Source: AC-37 sp036386455
GTDB lineage: Bacteria > Actinomycetota > Thermoleophilia > Solirubrobacterales > Thermoleophilaceae
Assembly: GCA_036386455.1 (NCBI GenBank)
Contig: DASVVS010000057.1
Coordinates: 21,473-85,472 of the forward strand
Length of the DNA stretch: 64,000 nucleotides
Direction of reading: 5' to 3'
Each line of letters starts with the position of its first letter. The first letter of the stretch is position 1. This document shows, piece by piece, positions 1 through 7,996 of the stretch. The translations under genes were made by a program, and so were the position numbers. Under the pieces are notes generated by a model. That model worked only from the letters and a program-made list of their open reading frames with translations, was not told where the DNA came from and did no database searches.

Positions 1-1685
1 TGCACGTACCAGCCCTCCTGGCCGTTGAGCAGGAAGTACGGCTCGACGGTGCGGCTGGGCGTGAGCTGGTCCTCGTTCTCCTTGTAGTAGTCGATCTCGA
101 TCAGCCGGCGGTCGGCGATCGCCTGGCTGACGATGCGGGCGATCTCGGAGTCGTCGCCGCTGGCGGTCGTGATCTGGAGGCCGTCGGTGGCCGGGTCGCG
201 GCCCAGCGCCTCGACGATCTTCGCGCGCGCGGACGCGAGCTGGCCCTGCGGGAGGTGGTCGCCGATCAGGTCGATCGCGGCCACGAGCGCCTTCGCCTCG
301 AGCGGGAGCAGCCGGGCGGGCTTCGCGAAGTTGTCGCCGTACGGCTCGGGGTCGACCTCGATCGTGTCGTCGCCGAGCACCTCGGCGTACAGCACGTAGC
401 TGCCGCCGCCGAAGTTCACGACGTTCAGCACGTCGATGTCCTCGCGCAGCTCGGTGTCGGTCAGCTGGAGGCCGTCGCGAAGCTGGCGGGCGTCGAGCTT
501 GGAGCCGGTGCGCGCGGCGTCGATCAGGATGCCAGCGAGCGTGACGAGGCGGGCGAAGCGCTCCGGGCGGATCAGCGACTCGCCCTTCCCGTTCGCGGGT
601 TCCGGCTCGGCGCGCTGAGCCTGCTGGCGCTTCGCGGGCGCGGCGTGCTCGAGCGGTTCGGCGTGACGTTCCACGATCGTGCGCAGGCACTCGACCGCTC
701 GCTCGTTCAGCTCCGCCGGCCCCAGGATGCGCGCCCGCTCGCCCAGGCCGAGCGCCCACGAGACGATCTGGCGCTCGTCGCCGTACTCGGTCTCGAACAC
801 GGTCCCCTCGTCGGGCGCCTCGTCGACCTGGGCCGCGGGCGTGACCCTGCCGGCGTGGCCGTAGTGGCGCTCCACGAGCCAGTCGATCTGCGGCGCGATC
901 CAGATGCGCGCGGTGCCGATCGTGTCGCCGAGCTGCCAGTCGGTGCGCGTGGCGTACACGCGCGGGTCGAAGTCCTCCGGCGGCGGGAAGTCGTGCTCGG
1001 CCTTGGAGGCGTAGCCGACCTTGCCGCGGATCCGCGAGAGCCGGAAGACGCGCACGGCGTCGCGCTCGTGCGAGTGGCCGACGAGGTAGAACTGCCCGCC
1101 CCGGAAGAGCAGGTGATAGGGGTCGACCCTGCGCTGCTCCTCGGCGTCGCGGCCCATCGTGTAGTAGTCGAAGACGATCGTCTTGCGGCGGAAGATCGCG
1201 GTCTCGACCTTCGCCAGCCGCTGCGAGAGCTCACGGCCGCCGGCGCCGGCCGTGACGCCCAGCGCCACCTGCCGGTTCTCGGGCGCCGAGAGCGGCGACG
1301 GCTTGCCCCACGAGAGCTGCTGGAGGGCGAGCCGCAGCGGCTCGGCGTAGGCGAACTCGCCGTCGAGCAGCGACAGCGACGTGGCCAGCGCGCCCAGCTC
1401 CTGGTCGGTGAACTCGATCGACGGCAGGTAGAAGTTCTCGGGCGGAAGCGAGTAGTTCTCCGCCTCGTAGTAGCCCTCGGCCGGCTTGTCGACCTTCAGC
1501 TCGATCCCGAGCGACTCGAGCTCGGCCCGGTCCGCGTAGAAGCGGCGGGCGAACGCGTCGTCGTTCATGCCCGAGTAGCCCTCGACCTCCTGCTTGATCT
1601 CGAGCGCGGTCACGGGCCTGCGCTCGGCCATCAGGAACGAGATCAGCGACAGCTGACGGATGAGCTTCTCGGTGTCCTTGGCCAC
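1..1685 (-). CDS. pafBC: WYL-domain regulator, PafB-PafC fusion type (C-terminus cut off by window edge)
   Basis: The 561 visible codons contain two tandem copies of a winged helix followed by a WYL domain. The first wHTH spans about residues 1-60, the first WYL core (IVFDYYTMG, then DPYHLLFRGGQFYLVG) about 135-200, the second wHTH about 310-380, and the second WYL core (IDYYKEN, VEPYFLLNG) runs into the window edge. In actinobacteria the PafB and PafC halves control the mitomycin/DNA-damage response as a heterodimer or as one fused chain; this is the fused form. The GTG start at 1685 lacks a Shine-Dalgarno sequence, but a TAAGCT box ends 8 nt upstream, which suggests a leaderless mRNA. The product is a cytoplasmic DNA-binding protein. 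It could be another double-WYL regulator, since the proteasome neighbours are not visible. Confidence 0.85.
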   Translation of the reverse strand, partial: MAKDTEKLIRQLSLISFLMAERRPVTALEIKQEVEGYSGMNDDAFARRFYADRAELESLGIELKVDKPAEGYYEAENYSLPPENFYLPSIEFTDQELGALATSLSLLDGEFAYAEPLRLALQQLSWGKPSPLSAPENRQVALGVTAGAGGRELSQRLAKVETAIFRRKTIVFDYYTMGRDAEEQRRVDPYHLLFRGGQFYLVGHSHERDAVRVFRLSRIRGKVGYASKAEHDFPPPEDFDPRVYATRTDWQLGDTIGTARIWIAPQIDWLVERHYGHAGRVTPAAQVDEAPDEGTVFETEYGDERQIVSWALGLGERARILGPAELNERAVECLRTIVERHAEPLEHAAPAKRQQAQRAEPEPANGKGESLIRPERFARLVTLAGILIDAARTGSKLDARQLRDGLQLTDTELREDIDVLNVVNFGGGSYVLYAEVLGDDTIEVDPEPYGDNFAKPARLLPLEAKALVAAIDLIGDHLPQGQLASARAKIVEALGRDPATDGLQITTASGDDSEIARIVSQAIADRRLIEIDYYKENEDQLTPSRTVEPYFLLNGQEGWYV

Positions 1686-1761
1686 GCCGGTCCAGCTTAT
1701 TGACGGTCGGGCGGGCCGAAGACCACCCGTCGGGAGGGAATGTGCGGACTTTGCGGGCTAC

Positions 1762-2853
1762 TCAGGCGGCTTCGCCGAGGCCTGTGACGGCGCGTGCGCC
1801 GAAATACGCCGGGCCCGAGAGCGCGCGGTCGAAGCCGCTCCACCGCTCGCCCTCGCGAAGGCCCTTCTCGATGCGGTCGAAAGAGCCCAGGCGGCCGCCG
1901 AGGTTGTCGATCATGTGGACCAGCGTGGCCTCGCGGGTGCAGGGCACGACCGGGCTGCCGTGCTCGAGCTGCCCGTGGTGGGAGAGGATGATGTGGAGCA
2001 CCGCCTCGGCGCGGGCGGGCGGGAAGTCCGGGACGTCCTCGATCGCGCGGCGCACGCGGTAGTAGCCGAGCGGGATCTCGCCCTGCAGGCGCCCCAGGTC
2101 GGTCAGGTCGATCGCGCCGCCCTCCATCGCGTAGGCCTCGATCTTCCCGATGTCGTGCAGCAGCGCGCCGGTGACGGCAACGTCGCGGTCGATGCCGGGG
2201 AAGGTGCCGGACATCGCGCTGACTCCCTGGGCCACCGACAGTGAGTGCTCGAGGAGCCCGTGCCGGTAGGCCTGGTGGTAGTGCTTGGCCGCCGGCGCCT
2301 GCCGCCAGGCCTCCCACACCGGCGAGCCCTCTCCGAACAGCTCGTCGAGCAGGGCGCGGAGGTGCCGGTCCTGGACCGTGTCGATCAGCGCGCGCAGGTC
2401 CGCGACCATCTGGTCGTAGGAGACCGTCGGGCCGTCGTGCAGGTCGGCCGGCTCGTACTCGCCGTCGCGCGCGGGGCGCAGCGAGCGGATCGTGATGCAC
2501 GCGCCGTACTTCGCGTCGACGCCGTAGACGCCGTCCGCGATCACGACGGCGCCCAGCACGGCCACCTCGCAGGCGGAATCGACGCCGTCCCAGACCACGC
2601 CCTCCACGCTTCCGGTGACGTCCCCGAGCTGGAGCTTGAGGAACGCGTCGCCGTTGCGCTTCTGGCGGCGGTTCACGTCGCGGACGATGAACGGCGACTC
2701 GACCCGCTGCCCGTCCGCGAGGTCGCGGACGAAGACCTTGACCGGCGCGGGGGGCGGGCTCATCTGCGCCGGCGGGGGACCGCTCGGCTCCGGCGCCTCC
2801 TCCAGGAAGGCGGGGCTGCCGTCGAGCTGCGGCTGGGCCGGGAGCGGGTCCAT
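1762..2853 (-). CDS. YhaM-like OB-fold/HD-domain 3'-5' exoribonuclease
   Basis: The 363-aa protein has an OB-fold nucleic-acid-binding module at about residues 38-125 followed by an HD phosphohydrolase domain. The metal ligands are visible as HGLLEH near residue 200 and LLHDIGK with H233-D234; further histidines lie in the IILSHHG segment. This arrangement is that of the YhaM family of RNA/ssDNA 3'-5' exonucleases. The N-terminal 35 residues are Pro-rich and probably disordered. The ATG at 2853 has no Shine-Dalgarno sequence, but TACCTT sits 9 nt upstream, consistent with leaderless initiation. An internal ATG (residue 31) just before the OB-fold is an alternative start. The gene is divergent from the SDR at 2903 and follows the WYL regulator's promoter region by 76 bp. 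Confidence 0.85.
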   Translation of the reverse strand: MDPLPAQPQLDGSPAFLEEAPEPSGPPPAQMSPPPAPVKVFVRDLADGQRVESPFIVRDVNRRQKRNGDAFLKLQLGDVTGSVEGVVWDGVDSACEVAVLGAVVIADGVYGVDAKYGACITIRSLRPARDGEYEPADLHDGPTVSYDQMVADLRALIDTVQDRHLRALLDELFGEGSPVWEAWRQAPAAKHYHQAYRHGLLEHSLSVAQGVSAMSGTFPGIDRDVAVTGALLHDIGKIEAYAMEGGAIDLTDLGRLQGEIPLGYYRVRRAIEDVPDFPPARAEAVLHIILSHHGQLEHGSPVVPCTREATLVHMIDNLGGRLGSFDRIEKGLREGERWSGFDRALSGPAYFGARAVTGLGEAA

Positions 2854-2902
2854 GGAGGGGTCAAGGTAAATCGGGTACCGGACGGCTAAGGTGGCGCGCG
2901 CG

Positions 2903-3610
2903 ATGGCTGACGCGCCCGGGACACAGCGGTCGGTGCTGGTCGCGGGCGGCACCGGAGCGCTCGGCGGCGCCGTGCTCGCCGAGCTGCTCGACGCGGGGCA
3001 TCCGGTCACCGCGACGTGGCTCGAGGAGCGCGAGCGCGAGCGCGTGGAGGCCGAGCTGGGCGAGCGCGATGGCCTCTCCCTCGTGCGCGCGGATCTGATG
3101 GACCTGGAGCAGACCGAGGCCGCGGTCGCGGCGACCGAGGATCTCGGTGCGGTCGTGAACCTCGTCGGCGGATACGCGCAGGGCCCGCTCGCGCACGAGG
3201 CCGGGCCGGACGACTTCGAGCGCATGCTGCGCCTCAACCTCCGCCCCGGCTTCTGCCTCGTGACGGCGGCGATGCCGCGGCTGCTCGAGGCCGGCGGCGG
3301 CGCCTACGTGGGGGTCTCGGCGCGGCCGGCGCTCAGGCCCTTCGCGCGCGCGGCTCCCTATGTGACCGCCAAGGCGGCGGTGCTCGCGTTCGTGCAGGCG
3401 CTCGACGCGGACTACCGCAACGAGGGCATCCGCGCGAACGCGATCCTGCCGAGCGTCATCGACACCCCCGCCAACCGGGCGGCCTCACCGGACGCCGACT
3501 ACTCGAAGTGGGTGAAGCCGGTCGAGATCGCGCGCGTGGTCCGCTTCCTCGTCTCGGACGACGCGAGCGTGACGAGCGGCGGCGCCATCCCGGTGTACGG
3601 GCGCGCCTGA
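2903..3610 (+). CDS. Short-chain dehydrogenase/reductase
   Basis: This is a classical SDR of about 235 aa. The Rossmann dinucleotide motif GGTGALGG lies near the N-terminus, an NLVGG segment takes the NNAG position, and the catalytic Tyr-x3-Lys is present as YVTAK. The C-terminus carries the usual DDAS...TSGGAIPV pattern. The substrate cannot be told from sequence. I prefer the ATG at 2903 over the in-frame GTG at 2891, because a TAAGGT box at 2887-2892 would place the transcription start close to the ATG. The gene stands alone between the divergent exoribonuclease gene and the convergent small-protein operon ending at 3627. Confidence 0.8.
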   Translation: MADAPGTQRSVLVAGGTGALGGAVLAELLDAGHPVTATWLEERERERVEAELGERDGLSLVRADLMDLEQTEAAVAATEDLGAVVNLVGGYAQGPLAHEAGPDDFERMLRLNLRPGFCLVTAAMPRLLEAGGGAYVGVSARPALRPFARAAPYVTAKAAVLAFVQALDADYRNEGIRANAILPSVIDTPANRAASPDADYSKWVKPVEIARVVRFLVSDDASVTSGGAIPVYGRA

Positions 3611-3626
3611 GACTCCGGCCGCAGCG

Positions 3627-4007
3627 CTACTGGAGGTCGGCCGCCTGCGCCTCGGGGTCGTGCAGCAGGCGCTTCTCGTGGCGCCCGACCTCGGACTCGT
3701 CGTGGCCGTAGAACGCCACGCGGTAGACCCCCACGGCCACGTCCCCGGTCCCGACTCCGCAGATGATGATCGGGCCGTCGGAGGCGGCGAGCCCGCCGGT
3801 GTTTCCCGCGATCCAGTCGTGGTTCTGGAGGGTCGTCTCGATGCGGCAGTCGTCGGGTATCGCGATGCCCATCTTCTCGAGCTGGCCGCGCGGGTCCCGC
3901 AGGAAGTCGGCCACCTCGCTCGGCGTCGACTCCCAGAAGTGCAGGTGCCACGGCTCGTCCCGGATGATCTCCGACCGGGCCGACAGGTCGACGATCTTGC
4001 TCGGCAT
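3627..4007 (-). CDS. Small protein with a nitrile-hydratase-leader-like segment
   Basis: I do not recognise this 126-aa protein as a whole. Residues about 33-55 (FLRDPRGQLEKMGIAIPDD) resemble the conserved helix-turn of nitrile-hydratase alpha-like leader peptides (NHLP), in which a DPR...L...G..LP pattern is typical. A Gly-Gly (TGGLAASDG) follows about 15 residues later, and then a hydrophobic IIICGVGTGDVAVGV stretch. The C-terminus is charged and His-rich. A strong Shine-Dalgarno sequence (gaaggagg) precedes the ATG. It is the last gene of a three-gene operon with the Cys-rich 4019 protein and the 4407 protein. It could be a RiPP-type precursor, or simply a stand-alone protein that shares the NHLP fold; no maturase or peptidase gene is nearby. 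Confidence 0.6.
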   Translation of the reverse strand: MPSKIVDLSARSEIIRDEPWHLHFWESTPSEVADFLRDPRGQLEKMGIAIPDDCRIETTLQNHDWIAGNTGGLAASDGPIIICGVGTGDVAVGVYRVAFYGHDESEVGRHEKRLLHDPEAQAADLQ

Positions 4008-4018
4008 GGGTTCCTCCT

Positions 4019-4420
4019 TCAGCTCTCTCGCAGGTCGGTCACGACGAGCGGGCAGACCGCGCACGCCTCCGCGCCCGACTGCGCGTACCAGCGGCAGCTC
4101 GACCTGATCCCGCAGTGCGGCAGCCGCTCCGGCGCGGATGGCCGGTCGGGCGTGGTCAGGACGGTGTCGATCACGCCGCAGCGCGACCCCGTCCACTGCG
4201 CGCAGCGGCCCTCCACGCACGGCCCGGCGAAGCGGAACCGCTTCTCGGGCGTGCGCCCCCGGCGCGCCCGCTCGACGAAGTCGGCGTCGATCTCGAGCGG
4301 GGGCGAGACGTAGCCGACCGTGCCGTCGGCGCCCACCACGCCGATCAGCTTCGCGCCGGGCTCGCAGGACGAGCTCGGACAGGTGCGCTCCGGATCGTCC
4401 GGGGCGCTAGAAGTCGACAC
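4019..4420 (-). CDS. Cys-rich small protein, probable metal or Fe-S binder
   Basis: The function of this 133-aa protein is unknown. It has nine cysteines in three groups: CPSSSC near the N-terminus, a GPCVEGRC...SRC group in the middle, and LPHCGIRSSC...ACAVC near the C-terminus. The spacing suggests one or two metal centres, but does not match a standard ferredoxin. No signal peptide or membrane segment is seen. Its start overlaps the upstream 4407 gene by 14 bp, and 11 bp separate it from the NHLP-like gene downstream, so the three are probably co-translated and co-functional. Confidence 0.7.
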   Translation of the reverse strand: MSTSSAPDDPERTCPSSSCEPGAKLIGVVGADGTVGYVSPPLEIDADFVERARRGRTPEKRFRFAGPCVEGRCAQWTGSRCGVIDTVLTTPDRPSAPERLPHCGIRSSCRWYAQSGAEACAVCPLVVTDLRES

Positions 4421-4679
4421 CCTGCTGGATCTCCTCGTTCAGCCTCTGCACGCTCTCGTGCAGGCCCTCCTTGAGGAAACCGAGATCCTCGACCTTCCTG
4501 ATCCAGATGCCGGCCAGCGGCGGCCGCAGGATCCGCGGCGAGACGAACGCGACGCGGTCACCGCCGAAGTCGAGCTCGGCGAGGAACTGGAGCGTCGCGC
4601 GCTGGAGCGCCTTGTCGAGCTGGCGGTGCTGCTTCTCATCGAGCTCGATCTGATCCAGCACGACGCGAAACTGGGCCAT
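4407..4679 (-). CDS. Small conserved-looking hypothetical protein
   Basis: I do not recognise this 90-aa protein. It is rich in Gln, Glu and Leu, with a helical N-terminal half (residues 10-35), a beta-like middle (VAFVSPRILRPPLAGIWIRK) and a helical C-terminus. It has no Cys, signal peptide or membrane helix. The ATG is preceded by aagggggag, a good ribosome-binding site, and by a convincing promoter at 4708-4737. It is the first gene of the three-gene operon that runs to 3627, and is divergent from the ferritin-like gene at 4793. Confidence 0.65.
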   Translation of the reverse strand: MAQFRVVLDQIELDEKQHRQLDKALQRATLQFLAELDFGGDRVAFVSPRILRPPLAGIWIRKVEDLGFLKEGLHESVQRLNEEIQQGVDF

Positions 4680-4707
4680 AACTCCCCCTTGCGTCGTTGG
4701 CGCGTAG

Positions 4708-4737
4708 ACACTAGTACTGCGCTCGGGCCCCGGTCAA
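4708..4737 (-). promoter_or_regulatory. Promoter of the 4679-3627 small-protein operon
   Basis: On the minus strand a TTGACC -35 box (4732-4737) and a TAGTGT -10 box (4708-4713) are separated by 18 bp. Transcription would begin near 4700, leaving a leader of about 20 nt that carries the ribosome-binding site. Confidence 0.55.
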
Positions 4738-4792
4738 TCCGCCGGGTGGGGGGTACGGTTGCGGGGCAATCGACGCGGGTAGGCGAAAACAC

Positions 4793-5302
4793 ATGACGAC
4801 GACGACGCCAAGGCAGGGAATCCTCAGCCCCGACAAGCAGGCCGAGCGCGACGAGCTGATCGCGCTGCTCACCAAGGCCTACTGGATGGAGCTCGAGACG
4901 GTGATGAGCTACATCACGAACTCGATCAACCCCGACGGCGTGCGCGCCCAGGAGATCATCGAGTCGCTCCAGCAGGACGTCCAGGAGGAGCTCGCGCACG
5001 CGCAGGAGTTCGGCCGCCGGATCAAGCAGCTGTACGGGGTGGTGCCCGGCTCGCTCGACTTCAGCGCCGAGCAGACCTACCTCCAGCCGCCCGAGAAGCA
5101 GGTCGACATCGTGCACGTGATCAAGGGCGTGATCCACGCCGAGACCGGGGCCATCGACCACTACAACCGGATCATCGAGTTCTGCGAGGGGCGCGACCCC
5201 GTGACGCAGGACATGGTCATCGCGATCCTCCGCGACGAGGAGGGCCACCGGCGCCTGTTCGAGGGCTTCCTGCGCGAGTACGAGGCGGAGGGGCTCGCCT
5301 AG
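4793..5302 (+). CDS. Ferritin-like/bacterioferritin-type diiron protein
   Basis: The 169-aa helical protein has the four-helix ferritin-like pattern of di-iron ligands: a Glu in YWMELETVMSY, EELAHAQE, HAETGAIDHY, and DEEGHRRLFEGF. This is the arrangement of bacterioferritin/Dps-like or rubrerythrin-like proteins that bind and oxidise iron. No rubredoxin tail or heme-ligand Met is obvious. It is cytoplasmic. The ATG is preceded by an A-rich segment rather than a strong Shine-Dalgarno sequence. It is divergent from the Cys-rich operon, which may point to a shared link with iron or redox stress. Confidence 0.8.
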   Translation: MTTTTPRQGILSPDKQAERDELIALLTKAYWMELETVMSYITNSINPDGVRAQEIIESLQQDVQEELAHAQEFGRRIKQLYGVVPGSLDFSAEQTYLQPPEKQVDIVHVIKGVIHAETGAIDHYNRIIEFCEGRDPVTQDMVIAILRDEEGHRRLFEGFLREYEAEGLA

Positions 5303-5315
5303 CCTCCACCGTTGG

Positions 5316-5338
5316 CCGGTCGTTAGCCCCCCGACCGG
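5316..5338 (+). terminator. Hairpin after the ferritin-like gene
   Basis: A 7-bp perfect stem, ccggtcg (5316-5322) against cgaccgg (5332-5338), lies 13 nt after the stop codon. No U-tract follows, as is usual for terminator-like hairpins in high-GC actinobacteria. Confidence 0.4.
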
Positions 5339-5380
5339 GGGCCCGACACCGCGGGGGCGCCAGCCCGGCCGTGCCAGCTT

Positions 5381-5405
5381 CTCCCCCCCGAATGGTGGGG
5401 GGGAG
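5381..5405. promoter_or_regulatory. C-run/G-run inverted repeat in the 5303-5775 intergenic region
   Basis: A perfect 9-bp stem, ctccccccc against gggggggag, encloses a 7-nt loop. It is the strongest element in a gene-free stretch of about 470 bp before the histidine kinase. The rest of that stretch holds only the hairpin at 5316 and no supported gene. Similar C-run/G-run repeats occur upstream of other operons in the window, so it may be an operator rather than a terminator. Confidence 0.45.
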
Positions 5406-5775
5406 GACTGGGTTTCCCCAGCGCGAAAGAACTGCAGAGTGAGTGGTTTCAGCCCCTTGGGTAGCCGCTCGATCGATGGCCGGACCGACCGCGGGAGGTC
5501 TTGAACCCCATAAACGGGGGGTCCACCTGTCTGGCCCCTCTGCCTTGGTCGCGCATTCGAACAAGATTTAGCGGCGACCTAGCGCATTTCCGGTAGCCGG
5601 GGGCGGGAGCCCCGGCGAACGGCGGGATTGCCAAGGACGAGCTCACGGACATCGAGGGGGAGTGTTGCGCGCCGTAGACGTGAGGCGCCATGCGCCGGAA
5701 AAGTGGGGCGACGCGCCGGCAGGGGTCGGTGACGATCGGAGTTTTTTGGGGGGTCTGGCGGGGAGGTCCGCCGAG

Positions 5776-6402
5776 GTGAGCGCGGTCGAGGGGTCCGGCC
5801 GCGACGTGGACCTCGAGTCGGTGCGCCTGACCGACCGCCTGGCGCTCGCGCGCGAGATCCACGACGACGTGCTGCCGAGCCTCACGGCGGTGCTCGTCGC
5901 GCTGACCGCGGATCACGAGCCGAGCCGCGCGGATCGCGCCGACTACGCGGAGAGGATCCGTGACGCCCTCTCGGCGCTGCGGGCGATCCTCGCGCGCCTT
6001 CCGACCGACCCACCCGACCCGGCCCCGCCGTCGATGGCCGCGGTGCTGGCGGACCTCGCGGACGAGCGCGTGCGCGTGCACGCGGAGGGGGGCTGGGAGC
6101 GCAGGCTGCCGGAGGGGTCCGAGCGGCTGGTCGAGCACTTCCTGTCCGAGGCGCTCCAGAACGCGGCGAAGCACGGCGGCGACGCGCCCATCGACGTCCA
6201 CATCAAGCAGAAGGCGGCGATCGTCTCGTTCGAGGTGTCGAACGAGCTGCCGCGGGCGGAGGCCGCCCCGCCGCGCGAGCCGGGCGGGCTGGGCCTGCGG
6301 CTCGTCGCGACACACGCGCTGCAGCGGGGCGCCGTCGTGGGGTTCGGCCCGGCCGGCCGGGATCGCTGGCACGTCCGCCTGGTCGTTCCGGTGACGCGAT
6401 GA
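5776..6402 (+). CDS. Cytoplasmic NarL-family sensor histidine kinase without a sensor domain
   Basis: A HisKA_3-type dimerisation helix carries the phospho-acceptor His in AREIHDDVLPSL. An HATPase_c domain follows, with an N-box-like SEALQNAAKHGG and a G-box GGLGLRL. There is no transmembrane or recognisable sensory domain, so the signal must come from a partner or a soluble cue. I chose the GTG at 5776 because gggagg lies 9 nt upstream and third positions become uniformly G/C only from there; an upstream GTG at 5662 gives a 246-aa version with atypical codons. The stop overlaps the response-regulator ATG by 4 bp (ATGA), so the two form a translationally coupled two-component pair. Confidence 0.8.
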   Translation: MSAVEGSGRDVDLESVRLTDRLALAREIHDDVLPSLTAVLVALTADHEPSRADRADYAERIRDALSALRAILARLPTDPPDPAPPSMAAVLADLADERVRVHAEGGWERRLPEGSERLVEHFLSEALQNAAKHGGDAPIDVHIKQKAAIVSFEVSNELPRAEAAPPREPGGLGLRLVATHALQRGAVVGFGPAGRDRWHVRLVVPVTR

Positions 6403-7010
6403 GCGACGCCAACGACGAACGCCGGCTGCGCGTGCTCGTGGTTGACGACCACGACATCGTGCACTGGGCCTGCCGGCTCCTGTTCACGCGCGAGTCGTGG
6501 GTGGAGCGCTGCGTGCCGGCGCGGTCGGGCGACGAGGCCGTGGACATGGCGCGGCGCTACGAGCCGCACGTGGCCCTGATCGACCTGTTCCTGGGCAAGG
6601 AGTCGGGCGCGGAGCTGTGCGAGCGCCTGCGGGACGAGTCGCCGCGCACCCACGTTCTGCTCATGTCCGGGGTGGGCCACATCTCGCCGCACGCGGCCAA
6701 GGCGGTCGGCGCGTCGGGCTTCGTCTCGAAGTCGTGGACGGGCGACGACATCGCCGGGGCCACCCGGATGGTGGGGATCGGCATGACCGTATTCCCGCCG
6801 GAGGCGCGGCCCCAGACGATCGTGTCCGACCGCGAGCGCGAGGTGCTCGGGCTGCTGGCCGCCGGTGCGACCAACCGCGAGATCGCGGAGGCCCTGTTCC
6901 TGTCGCCACACACGATCAAGGACCACACGACGGCGCTCTACCGCAAGATGAACGCGCGCAATCGCGCGGAGGCCGTGGTACGCGCCCAGCGGCTCGGTCT
7001 GATCGCCTGA
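6399..7010 (+). CDS. LuxR/NarL-family response regulator
   Basis: The 203-aa protein has a receiver domain (VLVVDDHD, phospho-acceptor D62 in LIDLFLG, conserved K111 in FVSKSW) and a C-terminal LuxR-type helix-turn-helix (about residues 140-200; TNREIAEALFLSPHTIKDHT). It is the partner of the overlapping histidine kinase gene and is followed 95 bp downstream by the fabD operon, which it may control. The intergenic stretch before fabD contains a C-run/G-run inverted repeat that could be a binding site; this is inference. Confidence 0.9.
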   Translation: MSDANDERRLRVLVVDDHDIVHWACRLLFTRESWVERCVPARSGDEAVDMARRYEPHVALIDLFLGKESGAELCERLRDESPRTHVLLMSGVGHISPHAAKAVGASGFVSKSWTGDDIAGATRMVGIGMTVFPPEARPQTIVSDREREVLGLLAAGATNREIAEALFLSPHTIKDHTTALYRKMNARNRAEAVVRAQRLGLIA

Positions 7011-7032
7011 CCCCCCCGGGATCCCCCGGCTA

Positions 7033-7047
7033 CCCCCCGCCCGGGGG
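7033..7047. promoter_or_regulatory. C-run/G-run inverted repeat upstream of fabD
   Basis: Five or six C (7033-7038) and five G (7043-7047) form a short stem with a 4-nt loop in the 95-bp gap between the response regulator and fabD. It belongs to the set of similar intergenic repeats found in this window. Confidence 0.3.
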
Positions 7048-7105
7048 AACGATCGGCACGCAGGCGCTGCGCGGCGGCGGGGCGGATGCAACGGTCGCGC
7101 GCGTC

Positions 7106-7996
7106 ATGGTGTCCTCGCCCACCAGTGCCCCCGCGACCAGCTCCAGCGCCGGCACCCTGGCCCTGGTGTTCCCGGGGCAGGGAAGCCAGACGCCGGACAT
7201 GGGCGAGATCGTGCGCCGGGCCTGCCCGCACCTCGCGGTGCTCGCCGAGCGGCTCTCGGGGCGCGACCCGTTCAGCAGCTACGCGGAGGGCACCCGCTTC
7301 CTGCAGCCCGCCATCTACACGGCGAGCATCGCCCACTGGACCGAGCGCGGCGCGCCCGAGGCCGGCTGGCTCGCGGGGCACTCCCTCGGCGAGATCTCCG
7401 CGCTCGCGGCCGCGGGCAGCCTGTCCGTGGAGGACGGCCTGCGCCTCGTGATCACGCGCGGGCGCGCGATGCAGCGCGCGGCGCGCTCGGCCCCCGAGCC
7501 CGGCGGGATGCTCGCGGTGGCGGCCGACATGGCGACCTGCGAGGAGCTCGCCGAGCGCCACGGGGCACAGGTGGCCAACGACAACGCCCCCGACCAGGTG
7601 GTGCTGTCGGGGCCGCGCAGCGCGCTCCAGGCGCTCCGCAAGGACGCGCGCGCCGCGAAGGTCAAGGCGGTCATGCTGCCGGTCGAGGGCGCCCTCCACT
7701 CCTCGGCGATGCAGCCGGCCGTCGCGGAGTTCGAGCACGCGATCCGCGAGATCGACTTCTCGCCTCCGCGCGTGCCCGTGTTCTCGTGCGTGACGGCCGA
7801 GCCGATCGAGGACATCCCGGCGCAGCTCGTGCAGAGCCTCACCAGCCGCGTGCGCTGGCGGGAGATCGTGATGCGCATGCGCGAGCGCGGCGTGGAGCGC
7901 TTCTCGGAGGTCGGGCCGGGCGCCGTGCTGAGCGGCCTGATCCGGCGGACGCTCGGGAGCGACTCCGTCGTGCCGGTGCGAGGCGCCGGTGCTTGA
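7106..7996 (+). CDS. fabD: Malonyl-CoA:ACP transacylase
   Basis: The 296-aa protein is a typical FabD. It has the N-terminal VFPGQGSQ, the nucleophile elbow GHSLGE with S93, a conserved Arg in TRGRAMQ (about 118-120) and the catalytic His in GALHSS (H198). It moves malonyl from CoA to ACP and so primes chain extension. The C-terminal EVGPGAVLSGL motif is present. It is the first gene of a seven-gene overlapping operon with FabH, an SDR, FabF, a carboxyltransferase, a hotdog protein and an MMPL exporter. The start is the ATG after a Ser/Thr/Ala-rich leader of about 15 residues. Confidence 0.9.
   Translation: MVSSPTSAPATSSSAGTLALVFPGQGSQTPDMGEIVRRACPHLAVLAERLSGRDPFSSYAEGTRFLQPAIYTASIAHWTERGAPEAGWLAGHSLGEISALAAAGSLSVEDGLRLVITRGRAMQRAARSAPEPGGMLAVAADMATCEELAERHGAQVANDNAPDQVVLSGPRSALQALRKDARAAKVKAVMLPVEGALHSSAMQPAVAEFEHAIREIDFSPPRVPVFSCVTAEPIEDIPAQLVQSLTSRVRWREIVMRMRERGVERFSEVGPGAVLSGLIRRTLGSDSVVPVRGAGA

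Noticed and set aside
255..1703. Long plus-strand ORF of 482 codons opposite the WYL regulator
   Set aside because: The minus strand reads a clear double WYL protein. The plus-strand product is Arg/Val/Leu/Asp-rich shadow coding typical of high-GC DNA.
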